Origin: Timema cristinae
Lineage: Eukaryota > Arthropoda > Insecta > Phasmatodea > Timematidae
Assembly (NCBI GenBank): GCA_039000515.1
Contig: JBCFYV010000100.1
Span: 55,365,433-55,429,432 of the forward strand
Length of the DNA: 64,000 nucleotides
Direction of reading: 5' to 3'
The translations under genes were made by a program, and so were the position numbers. Of this stretch, positions 1 through 10,094 are shown piece after piece; the first letter of the stretch is position 1, and each line of letters starts with the position of its first letter. The notes beneath the pieces are model-generated. The model searched no databases and had not been told where the DNA came from. It saw nothing but the letters and a program-made list of their open reading frames with translations.

Positions 1-66
1 GGCAGTCCTTAGTGAGCGAAACAACAATATGAGACTCCAGGACTTCGGCGGCTTCTTCCACTATCA
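1..66 (-). CDS. ZNFX1: ZNFX1-like exon carrying helicase motif II (partial)
   Basis: The acceptor TTCTTGTTCCAG is at 78-67 on the minus strand. Joining phase 1 restores a Val codon and gives T-I-V-I-V-E-E-A-A-E-V-L-E-S-H-I-V-V, the Walker B/DEAD-equivalent motif of this family in the expected place after GMTTTGAARL. The exon continues past the window edge. It is too short to be found by an ORF search. Confidence 0.88.
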
Positions 67-1109
67 CTGGAACAAGAAATATGAGGAATATTTAGTTAAC
101 TTAAAACAAAATTGAGTGATGTGCTATCTGCTTAGGGTGATATAACTATGTATATTTAAGAGCGTGTGAGAAGATATTTCCAAAATGTGTGTGTGGGGGC
201 GACGGGGGGTGGGGTGGCGAAGAGAGAGCTAACAAGTTATTGCTGGGGCAAGATAGGTATTAACGACGTTTCCTACTTGTAAATTTCAAAGCCGTTTTGC
301 AGAGCAGGTTGCATCTTAACTTGATGCACCTAAGCAGTCTTAGAGCACTATCACACGTATATACCAATGTGTGAAATAAAAAGAGAGAAGTAATCGAATA
401 CTGCGAGGACTTTTTTTTTTTACCTATTGATAATACTTTGCCTCTTCCTCTGACGAGTTTACACACTCACTATACTATTTGAGCCTTGAAAACATGACTT
501 TTTTTTAATTACTTTTTTCTTGCCTCCTAGTCTAGATAGACATAATTATGATACCATGGACATTTTTAATCTATATCCTGGCAGGAAGACTTCTACAGGA
601 CATTTTAGTGACTAAGCAAAATAACTCAAGTTGTAGAGGATTTATAAAAAAAAAATATGTTTACAAAAAACCACTTCAAGATTAAAATAATAATTTTGTG
701 ACACTGTAGGACAATTATTTAAAAACTAGGCTAAGTGTTCCGGGTAATGTTTTGCTTTACTTCAAACAAATAGAAAATCTCTTCATTTTATTGGTTCTGA
801 CCTAGATTTTAATTAGTTACAATTTTTTTTTTTAAATTCCAGTTTCGAGGTGCACACGGGCCACTAATTTTTAACTCTCAGACCTTTGTGTGCGTTAGGT
901 ATAACAATGCTCATGGGCCAGACATACAGAGAGAAAAACAAACTCTTTATTTTATTAATATAGATCTATGGTTTTTATCTCACCATTATAGCTTTGAAAC
1001 TTGTTAAATAAAAACATAAATTTATTAATATAGGAAATCCTATCTTGATTTGTTGTGATGTCACAAGTAAACCAACGTCCTTAAGCTCCTTGTTTAAAGC
1101 CAATGTACC

Positions 1110-1173
<64 letters not shown>

Positions 1174-4100
1174 TAGACAAGCTGGTAAAATGGCTGTTTT
1201 ACGATTGTCAAATTACCAATCGTTGGTCTGAGCGCCTGTAACAGGGGCTGTAGTCTTGCCGCCCCAGTTGTGGTCATTCCGACCACGTGGTGCTCCCTCA
1301 GTATACGAAGGTCACCCATGTTTCTCGCCTCCTCATAGAAACTTGACTTCTTCTTGAAGTCTTCTCCCGCTTGGATCAAGTCTTCAAGTAGCTCGGCTTG
1401 CAGAAGGGATAGCCAATGCTTGTAGATGAGCCATCTGTCTCTCGGGTCGATCCGCCAGACATCGGATTCCGTCATGAGTTTTTTCACTCTCTCTTCGTCG
1501 CTTGGAATCACCTGACGAAGACACGTCTTCAAACATTTCTTTTGATACATTAAATCATCGTACAGTGTATCGAAGAACCATAGATTTCTATCGAAGTATT
1601 CTCCATCTTTTGGATCCTTCAAAATTCCCTCTATTGTCTTTAACTGATCGTTCAACTTTTCAATAGATATTTCATAGATGTCTCCTTTGTCATAGTTCAA
1701 CATTTCAAGAGATATCTCATAGATTTCTTCTCTGTCATAGATTGGGTCAGTATCGTCGTCATACCTGTCATCTTCTAATAGCTCATCCAGTAGAGTATGG
1801 TACAGTTCCAAGACGTCATTCGCAGTGTGGCTTTCTTCGGGTTTTCTTGTTCGTGAAACTGATGTGCCTCGTTATCAAGCTCTTCCTCTTCTTCAGGCCA
1901 TTCTTCGGCGGAACAAGCAGCCATTCAACTAGAGATGTCCTTAACACATCAAGAAAACCAGAAGGGATAATATTTCTATCAACAAGGTAATCCACCAATA
2001 AAATACCTTCATTATTCTTAATCAACTCAAGTCGTTCTTGTTTTCTTTGAATTCTTGATGTTAAATGGGCCATAGTGTCATTAATGTATTTGCTCAGATA
2101 GTAATTGTGAGAGTTTTCTCTCGAGATCCTTCTAATTGCCTTTAAATTGTATTTTTGTAGAATCTCACTTTTTGATTGTCCTCCAATACGGACAATGCTA
2201 TCTGAAATTTTAGCTATTCCTTCGAGGAACTGGTCCAAAGCATGGTTCGTGTGACAGACGATGAGTATGGGCTGACCCTGCATGTTCCATTCTGACGTGT
2301 TTTGAAGCAGGAAATCTACAACTTTAAGACCCAGAAAGGTCTTTCCTGTACCCGGAGGCCCCTGGATGACGACGAACTCTCTCGTGGTGGCGGCTACTAG
2401 GGCGTCATACTGTGCGGGGTTAAGGCCTAGTGCTTTGAACCCTGGCCATGATTCTACATCTGTGGGAACAATCTTGAAACCCTCGAAAGAAAACTCTCTC
2501 TCTACATCAACGTACAACGGAGGTTTACAAACACAGTTGACGTCGACAATATACTCTTTCATAGGGAAGTTTTCTTTCCTCAGATTTTGTAATCCTTGCA
2601 GTACATGATTATAACTGTTGAAGTAAACTTCGGACTCTGCCATAATAAACGCTTTTTTGAACAAATTTTTATCAATTTTTGTAGATGAATGAAATTTTAC
2701 AACCAGTATGTTTTTTTTAAATAATTTTTCTTCCCTTTCAATGACTGTTGCAATTATGATACTTTTGAAGTTGTCCGAAGTAAAAACAAGCAAAGATCCA
2801 TACATGAACTTTTTTGACTCCTTCCAGTTTTCAATTCGCCACCGCCTGTCAGGGTCAAAATTTACCACGACGCCAATACCGTCCTTTGTTAATTTGGTTG
2901 TCAAGAATAAAACTATATTGTAGAATCTTAGATTGCTCGTCTTAGGTAGAACAGTGTCTTCCTCAATATTATTCAAGTATTCCAAAATGCCTTCCCTTAA
3001 AGGGCCAATAAAGTCTTCTCGCAAAAGTCTGAACTGGACGTCCAAGTAATGTTCAACATCAGAGTATGCACCCTTAGTTATGTTAGGTCTGACGAATGAG
3101 GACTTTTCACTGGTGATATCCTGAAGCGTTGGGAAAACCGACATTTCCCTGAAATTGTTCGGCGGCTCGGGATATTCCACGTGGGTCTCTTTCTTTAAAT
3201 CCACCTCTCGAATGATGTCTTTTAAACAATCCTGAAGTGCATTAAAAGTATTCTTCAAGTCAACATTAATCTTCACTTTTTGATACATCTCGACACCCTT
3301 TATAGACATGTCCGTGCACAGGAACAGACTTCTGAACACATCGCAGGCGGTGTTTGGAAGCATCTCGAGCACACATTTGTAGAATGCGAACAGATCCTCA
3401 AAGATAACGTTCTCAGTGGATTGGTGCTGTCTGTCCCCTGTTGGAAGCTCACTAAGAAACATCTTCAACTGGTCGAGGAATTCTTGTCTACAGGCAAGGG
3501 CCATCATGTTAGTTTTGATCTCGTGAAAAGGGGTTAAGGAGAGTCTGGCAAGTATCTTCACGGTAAGTGCCATCATATCGGGTCTCAGCGCCGTATCCCC
3601 ACCCAACAGTTCCATGAATCCCGAGTGTTTGTTTGCGACTATTTCTACGATCTCGTTGGGGTCTAGCTTCGCCATTTCTTCAAGGCGGAAGTGACCGAGA
3701 GGTGCCCTGAATCTGACAAACTTTGCTCTCGACGATACTACTGGCTGGATTTTATCTGGACGTTCTTCTGTAGCACCTCTACAGTTTCGGTCATCCGATG
3801 TTGGTTCCGCTGAACCTTCTTTTCTACGCATCTCAGTTCTTCCAGTATTTCCTTTAAATGGTAAGCCTTCCCTCTCATCCTTCTTGGGAATGTCTTCTTC
3901 TGCATCGCTCACATTGGCATTGAACTTGAAGCCTTTCCCATGCGGACCTTTTGGTTGTCGAATTATTCTTTCTAACCCAACTATACTCTTGGGTTCGCTT
4001 ATATTTTTTTGTTGAGCGGATATGAGATGTGCTGACACATGTTTACTTCCTATTTTGTCTCTATTTAATGAACTATCCCTGTAAAACCTTGGTTGACTCT

Positions 4101-4391
4101 GTTTTTCGATTAATGAAGCATTTTCGATAGGATCCTTTTTCCTCCAGGTTGTAGGAGAGCTATCCCTACTAAATGACCCTCTGTAGTTTCTTAGTTGACG
4201 GTCCTGTGGTTTTTTGAATCCAGTATCTCCCAAAGGGTCCTTTGTCCTCCAAGTTGGGGAGACCTCCAATCAGAGCTGCTGCTACTACCTAATGGCTTTT
4301 TAACATCTCTCCACGACTTGTCCGGTGGTTTTCGTCCTTCTGACTCTAACAAAGCTAGGATAGGTGAAGAAATTGAATCGTCTTTTTCCAT
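1..4391 (-). CDS. ZNFX1: ZNFX1-like SF1 RNA helicase gene (5' part, frameshifted, runs off the left edge)
   Basis: Two exons are visible on the minus strand, 4391-1217 and 66-1, joined by a GT-AG intron. The product is a UPF1-like superfamily 1 helicase of the NFX1-type zinc-finger protein 1 family. From known family biology these are cytoplasmic RNA helicases in antiviral RNA sensing and small-RNA inheritance. Recognition rests on a basic, Ser-rich N-terminus, a helical region, Walker A GPPGTGKT (near 2361-2338), motif Ia ILIVCHTNHALDQF, RIGGQSKSE, GMTTTGAARL and, across the intron, motif II VIVEEAAEVLESH. Later helicase motifs and zinc fingers lie outside the window. The reading frame changes near 4268, 1910 and 1835, each consistent with one missing base. 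The rest of the exon is open and well conserved, so this is either a young pseudogene or an under-polished assembly. The start at 4391 is the first Met upstream of the first break. Confidence 0.87.
67..1216 (-). other. ZNFX1-like intron with (GT)n microsatellite
   Basis: AT-rich intron between the two helicase exons. It holds a GT/CA dinucleotide run at 1113-1172. Reading the large exon past its donor gives a run of His-Thr from this microsatellite, which is not coding. Nothing else is recognised. Confidence 0.8.
1113..1172. repeat. (GT)n microsatellite, about 30 units
   Basis: Uninterrupted TG repeats inside the helicase intron. Confidence 0.97.
1217..4391 (-). CDS. ZNFX1: ZNFX1-like large exon
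   Basis: The frame runs from Met 4391 (MEKDDSISSP) to about 4268, then an 817-codon open frame to about 1920, then an acidic linker in the next frame (EEWPEEEEELDNE), then a third frame from about 1835 (ESHTANDVLELYH) to the donor. The donor on the minus strand is G|GTAATT after base 1217, phase 1. A possible acceptor (TTCGAACAG) lies at about 4420, so this exon may have a short 5' leader. Near-repeats of S-P-T-W-R-x-K-D-P in the N-terminus help fix the frame across the first break. Confidence 0.85.
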
Positions 4392-4756
4392 GATCCTGGA
4401 CAAAGGAGGATTCCTGTTCGAAAAAACAAACAAAAAAACAGCGTAAAATCAATGCTTTCAACTATTTTAGATGGATTTTATAAATACACACTAGTCAATA
4501 TAGAACCAATTGATTGTGGTGTATTATAGTATATTTCTATAGGAGCACAGTTTATGAGGGTGGGCATAATACTGAACGCACCCCGGAGAAAAAGGGGCCC
4601 CAAACCGTAGGTATGACTTTGTGAAGAGGGAAAGTCAAGGGAGATTTTAAGGATAAATATTGCAAAATAGGTCTATAAAGAACATTATTTGTGATCACCA
4701 AACAAAATAAAGTAAAGCTTAACTAAGCCTACGCGTTTATTTTGATAAGCAACTAA
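4392..4756. other. 5' flank of ZNFX1-like exon, no gene seen
   Basis: AT-rich sequence with a candidate minus-strand splice acceptor near 4420. No ORF or known repeat is recognised. Confidence 0.5.
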
Positions 4757-5889
4757 ATTTAATTAAATAAGTGGTATGGCCCACTCGCAAAATCTACTAG
4801 ATTTAATTAAATAAATGGTATGACCCACTCGCAAAATCTACTATATTTAATTAAATAAATGGTATGACCCACTCGCAAAAGCTACTAGATTTAATTAAAT
4901 AAGTGGTAAGATCCACTCGCAAAATCTACTAGATTTAATTAAATAAATGGTATGACCCACTCGCAAAATCTACTATATTTAATTAAATAAGTGGTAAGAT
5001 CCACTCGCAAAATCTACTAGATTTAATTAAATAAATTGTATGACCCACTCGCAAAATCTACTATATTTAATTAAATAAATGGTATGACCCACTCGCAAAA
5101 TCTACTAGATTTAATTAAATAAATTGTATGACCCACTCGCAAAATCTACTAGATTTAATTAAATAAATGGTATGACCCACTCGCAAAAGCTACTAGATTT
5201 AATTAAATAAGTGGTAAGATCCACTCGCAAAATCTACTAGATTTAATTAAATAAATGGTATGACCCACTCGCAAAATCTACTATATTTAATTAAATAAGT
5301 GGTAAGATCCACTCGCAAAATCTACTAGATTTAATTATATAAGTGGTATGACCCACTCGCAAAATCTACTATATTTAATTAAATAAGTGGTAAGATCCAC
5401 TCGCAAAATCTACTATATTTAATTAAATAAGTGGTAAGATCCACTCGCAAAATCTACTAGATTTAATTAAATAAATGGTATGACCCACTCGCAAAATCTA
5501 CTATATTTAATTAAATAAGTGGTAAGATCCACTCGCAAAATCTACTATATTTAATTAAATAAGTGGTAAGATCCACTCGCAAAATCTACTAGATTTAATT
5601 AAATAAATGGTATGACCCACTCGCAAAATCTACTATATTTAATTAAATAAGTGGTAAGATCCACTCGCAAAATCTACTAGATTTAATTAAATAAATTGTA
5701 TGACCCACTCGCAAAATCTACTATATTTAATTAAATAAATGGTATGACCCACTCGCAAAATCTACTAGATTTAATTAAATAAATTGTATGACCCACTCGC
5801 AAAATCTACTATATTTAATTAAATAAATGGTATGACCCACTCGCAAAATCTACTATATTTAATTAAATAAATGGTATGACCCACTCGCA
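4757..5889. repeat. 44-bp satellite array, about 26 copies
   Basis: The period is 44 bp. Each unit has the perfect palindrome ATTTAATTAAAT followed by one of two variants, GTGGTAAGATCCACTCGC or ATGGTATGACCCACTCGC. The two variants alternate in blocks. The GTGG...CCAC form can fold into a short hairpin. No open frame is kept. Confidence 0.97.
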
Positions 5890-6137
5890 TAAGATTTCTC
5901 ATTTAGTGTATTATAAGAGTGGAACAAAATTCTCAAAAAAATAAGATTTCGGCAAACTACCTTCAAGCAAGAGAAATAAACACATCTTGTTAATCACAAT
6001 AAACATAGGCCTACTCTTTAAACAAAACTATTACAATATTTATAAAACTATTCAAATTTGCAAAAATTAAGTTAATTGTTTTTATAAACTGCCTACAAAT
6101 TAGTTTTAATTTGTAAGGAAAAAACATGTTTTTGTAG
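5890..6137. other. AT-rich spacer, nothing recognised
   Basis: Runs from the end of the 44-bp array to the first SINE fragment. Confidence 0.5.
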
Positions 6138-6365
6138 CATTTCGTCTTACTACCTGTTCAGCGTTATTAGTACATATACGTATAACCTGATGTTTTACGG
6201 ATGAGGAAGGTTGAATTTATTTTAAAAAATGTACCTACACTTGTGTGGTGGAAGAATGGAAAACCATTTAGAAAAAACGATCCCCCATTTTACACCAAAC
6301 TGGGATAAGCCCCCAATCTTCCCGTCATCAACAGTCTGGTCTACTGTAAGAGTGATGCCTTAGAA
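6138..6365 (-). mobile_element. SINE-1 family copy, 5'-truncated
   Basis: On the minus strand it shows the tRNA-like head and body of the SINE-1 family (see 35538-35783). The head is cut where the hAT-like element begins at 6366. Confidence 0.7.
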
Positions 6366-6454
6366 CAGCGATTCTCAAAAATGGGGGGGGGGGGGGGGGG
6401 GCGAATTGTTGTACAAGTAGTATCCAGATAATGCAGTTTGCAACCACACTGCTA

Positions 6455-6689
6455 CAGTAGACCCATGGCTTCTTTGGTGCTGACTGACAGCTCACAGCTG
6501 ACTTCTGACGGCCTTGAAAAGTTACCAGACCAAATTATGTATCACTACGCCGAACCATATGATCTGCAAAAACATGTATTTAGAAGCTGTCACTTCTGAC
6601 AGTCAAAATTTGGGTATATACCTAAATTTTGACTGTCAGAAGTCAGCTGTGAGCTGTCAGTCATCACCAAAGAAGCCATGGGGCTACTG
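6455..6689. mobile_element. Tc1/mariner-type MITE, family M1
   Basis: About 50-bp inverted termini (CAGTAG-CCCATGGCTTCTT) flanked by TA on both sides, with a small internal palindrome built on TTTGACTGTCAGAAG. Related copies lie at 16789-17016 and 37120-37336. Confidence 0.85.
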
Positions 6690-6794
6690 TAGTAACCGAG
6701 TTATGAGGCACCATGATATATCGATAACTTTGTTAGATTTGTTCAATCAGCCATGTCATTTTTATGTGTATATGTAATTGTCATTCTGAAGACT

Positions 6795-6965
6795 GAAAAA
6801 TGACACCTGAACAAGGGAATCGAACCCGGGACCTTTGGCTTAGTACGCCAATGCTCTTGCCACTGAGCTATCCAGGGGTCGTCCCACGCTCAGGGTTATT
6901 CTCCACTCATATTTTAAGGCAGAGTCTATGATGGACGTGCGGAAATCGTCGGCTATCTAGATGGA
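6795..6965 (-). mobile_element. tRNA-headed SINE-5 copy
   Basis: The minus strand reads as an almost complete tRNA: A box TAGCTCAGTGGCAAGAGC, B box GGTTCGATTCC, anticodon stem TTGGC/GCCAA with loop GTACTAA. The acceptor stem has one mismatch. The same head and the tail (ATGGACGTGCGGAAATCGTC) recur at 36565-36740 and 61335-61435, so this is a retroposon family rather than a tRNA gene. Confidence 0.65.
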
Positions 6966-7309
6966 GTAATCCTTCCTAAAAAAAAAGCATAAATAATAAG
7001 CTTTGGCTATTTGGTTCTTATAAACTGTGTAGACACAAATAAATATATATGTTTTACTGTATACCCATTATTATACTAAAATAGGTTATATCTGACAAGG
7101 GGTACGCTAGTTATATAAATATTCCAAGGGTTACATGAAGCATACAATTTTTAGAACCACTGCCCTGGATAAAGATGTGAGACGCCAAATTTTCAATAAT
7201 TATTTCTGTAGATTAATTTCAACTGATTAGATGGCTAATAAAAACAGTAATAATAATAATTATTAGTGGTAGATGTAGTGATGCAGTAGTAGTAATAGTA
7301 GTAGTAAAC

Positions 7310-7525
7310 ACCGGCTTCGGTGGCCACACGGTCCAAGGCGCTACTCTCGCAATAGAATAGACTGTCGATGACGGGGGAAATTGGGGTGCGATTCGGGTGC
7401 AATGACGAGGTTTTCCACTCAGTCTCCACACAAATGCGTGTGCAATTCCTGTAAATTCAACTTTCCTCATCTCTATTAGTGTAAGCAGTACATGGGGGTA
7501 TAGCCCAAACGGGTAGTAAAGAATC
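7310..7525 (+). mobile_element. SINE-1 family copy, diverged
   Basis: Head CTTCGGTGGCCACACGGTCC, body with CACACAAATGCGTGTGCA, tail AGCCCAAACGGGTAGTAA. Confidence 0.75.
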
Positions 7526-8010
7526 AAACGAATGTGAGCCTTTGTAGACTCGTTGTGTTAATAACTCATACTTCAATTTTTTTGTCTTCAATACGTTAAC
7601 TAAAATAATTTTAAGGTTGGCCCAATATTTGTCTCCCCCTATCCTCCATGCTTCCTATCTACCCCTCCCCCCTTTATGGTAACCCTCTCGTCTCTTAACA
7701 CACTATATTTTGAAGTACAATAGGCCCTAGGTGCCACCTCAAACATTTAAACCCTCCACCGCGAGCCACCACTAGTGGACAATTTTCATCTCAAGCCTTA
7801 TAGGCTTGGACCATGCAGTTACCGAAGAAGGTAACGTGTTCTTATTTATCATTAAAAAAAACCAATTCCCAGGTACGCATTTTGAACTAAATCTTCAAAG
7901 CCATTTATAAGAAAAAATAATCAATTTTTTTTAAATTTTGTAATAAGTAAAAAAACTACGCTATACTGGGCTTTCCAGGTCCTCATTGTCTGTGTGTCAT
8001 TCAACTACCG
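7526..8010. other. Intergenic, nothing recognised
   Basis: AT-rich with a short C-rich block near 7630-7680. No gene or repeat boundary is seen. Confidence 0.4.
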
Positions 8011-8251
8011 GTAAGCCTCTTCAGTGGCCGAACCGTCTGGGGCGTTATTCTGATTGGATGAAGAGGATGAGATTGAGGTCACAATCTTCTTCTGGTCTAC
8101 TGAGGGCGGTATTTCCTAAATTGTTTTCCACACAAACGCAGGTGCATTTCCTCTAAATTAAACCTGCATCCCTTAACATATTAATATAATTAGTACCTAC
8201 ATAGGCGTATAACCCGAACGGGTAGTAAGACGCGGCGATAATAATAATAAT
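8011..8251 (+). mobile_element. SINE-1 family copy with AAT tail
   Basis: Diverged tRNA-like head, then the family body and the tail ATAACCCGAACGGGTAGTAA followed by ATA repeats. Confidence 0.8.
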
Positions 8252-8335
8252 GTTGGACAATTAGAGATGTGAGATATTGTATACCTAATAATAATAATAA
8301 TAATTAGTGGTAGTATTAGTATCAATACTAAAGAA

Positions 8336-8525
8336 ACACCCACTTCGGTGGCCGCACGGTCTAACGCGCTACTCTTGCAATAGACTAGACTAGAGCTAGA
8401 CTTCTTATAAGAGATCGGGATTCGATCCCGGTTGGGTGTACTGACGTTGGGTTCTTTTCCTACATGGTTTTTCACTTTCCATCCACGCAAATGTGGGTGC
8501 ACTTCCTCTAAATTAAAATTATGTA
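8336..8525 (+). mobile_element. SINE-1 family copy, 3'-truncated
   Basis: Head TTCGGTGGCCGCACGGTC, B box GATTCGATCCCGGT and body. It ends before the shared tail. Confidence 0.75.
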
Positions 8526-9525
8526 TTCTAGGCACTTTATACTTACTCGATGGAACTTTTGATTAAAATTTGATAAATTATAATTTATAATTAAATGAAT
8601 ACATATGTATTTTAGTTAAAATAATTGTGGCAAACCTGCAACAACAAAAAAAACAGTCTAATAATAACCTCAATAAATGTTTTGCGTGGTTTTTAAACGA
8701 ATCAAGTCACATTTAAAAAAAAAGTTATGACACACTGTGAGAATATAGGCTACCCTTTAAATTAAATTTCTCTTTACGTTTCTTTTAGATTCGCACACAA
8801 AATCTCAATGCACACTTCTTTAAAACACTTACCTTGATCAAATGTATAGGCGGCCCATATCTCTTTTGAGATTTTAAAAATCGGATTCCATACAATTAGA
8901 TGATTGTATTACAATTATTATTGACTAATATTTAACTATGATTCATTTAAACGTTTTAACAAAAACAATAAGATAGAAAAAGTTCTCTACTTGTTATAAA
9001 TACACTAGTTAACTAATAAAACGAAACCTACTCGTTAAAGAATGTTCGGATTCGTTGGAAGAACTGAAGACTGGCGGTTAAAGATCTGCTTAGCTGAGTT
9101 ATGTGTAACTTCCCCTTTTTCGGACTGCAAGTATCCAACTTTATAAAACCAACTATATCACGAAAAACACTTATGGAAAAAAAAAAAAGATAAAGAGAAT
9201 GTAATATAAATGTAACTTTCGACCTAAAAGTGTACAATGTAAACAACAAAAACCAATTTGTAATCGTAAAAAAAAACGCAAACCATTTCTGCGTACACAA
9301 ATCATCGATGGGTTTATGCCCAAATCTTAAAGAGGTTACGTTTTCTAGATTTTTATGTTGGTTAAAATGCTAAACCCCTGCGTCTTACTGAGGGGATTCC
9401 CCGCCGTAAAATCTCTTATGATTACTGGAAGGGCGGGGGGAGGGGGAGGAAGGAAGTGAGTCATCCCCGACCGGCTTTGTTCGCGTAAATCTTTCAAAGA
9501 CGGGGGAGTCTTTGCGCGCCTGGCC
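8526..9525. other. Upstream of TULIP copy A, no clear gene
   Basis: Mostly AT-rich. Near 9390 one frame reads TEGIPRRKIS, faintly like the G-I-P-x-L-x-P stretch of exon 2 in copies B-D, but with no splice support. No signal-peptide exon for copy A was found here. Confidence 0.35.
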
Positions 9526-9529
9526 TGAC

Positions 9530-9826
9530 GGAATCCTTTAATATAATCTCAATCAACAAGTTCACACAGTTCTTGGTTGATAAACTTGACGTCAACTTAT
9601 TGACGCTCAAAACTGACAGGGTTCTTTGTCCTTGAGATCTACCCCAATGGTACGTACATACTTGATGGAGTCATCAGATATAATTGTACCAGTACCAGTT
9701 GCGGGGGAGCGGACCGTTTACCTCGAGTTTATACCTATAGTTGTCGGGATTCCCGCCAGGCGCGCATTTAAGATTCAATTCGGGAGAATGAGGCGGCCAA
9801 AAGTATTTATTGACAATGTGGTATGA
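9530..9826 (+). pseudogene. Copy A exons 3+4, fused and frameshifted
   Basis: Three frames in turn match the conserved order: beta-strand-rich segment, N-G-T-Y-x-x-D-G, P-V-x-G-E, then the exon-4 tail. Each shift is equivalent to one extra base. In B, C and D a phase-2 intron of roughly 0.9-1.5 kb separates these parts. Confidence 0.65.
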
Positions 9827-9915
9827 AACGTATTGTTGTCCACGCACAATTATTTGTACAACTACTTAAATAGCTGACAAAAATTCAAAGAAAGAATATA
9901 TTTATCACGGATTTT

Positions 9916-9916
9916 A

Positions 9917-9950
<34 letters not shown>

Positions 9951-10094
9951 GCACCGCGTCTTACTACCCATTCGGGTTATACGCACTTACGCTAATGTGT
10001 AATGGTAGGGTGATTGTGAGATGAAATGAAGGACCTACAGTTTAACGTGGAATCCGAACCACGGTGGACGCCTGGCATTCCCCACATTCACAAG
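9916..10094 (-). mobile_element. SINE-2 family copy, 5'-truncated, with ATT tail
   Basis: Starts with (ATT)n at 9916-9949, then the reverse complement of the shared tail and the 3' half of SINE-2 up to CACATTCACAAG. Confidence 0.9.

Larger units (their letters stand above)
6366..7162. mobile_element. Candidate non-autonomous hAT-like element
   Basis: Terminal inverted repeats CAGCGATTCTCAAAA (left) and the complement of CAGTGGTTCTAAAAA (right) resemble hAT ends. The flanking 8-mers match at only 5 of 8 positions. Inside are a run of 19 G at 6383-6401, a complete TA-flanked MITE (6455-6689) and a tRNA-like SINE (about 6795-6960). No transposase is present. Confidence 0.5.

Noticed and set aside
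975..1811. 278-residue minus-strand ORF as a separate gene ending in a His-Thr run
   Set aside because: It is the continuation of the ZNFX1-like exon after two frame changes. The His-Thr end is intronic (CA)n read through the donor.
6795..6880. tRNA-Ser-like gene on the minus strand
   Set aside because: Boxes and cloverleaf are good, but the head is followed by a body repeated elsewhere in the window, so it is a SINE. The acceptor stem also has a mismatch.
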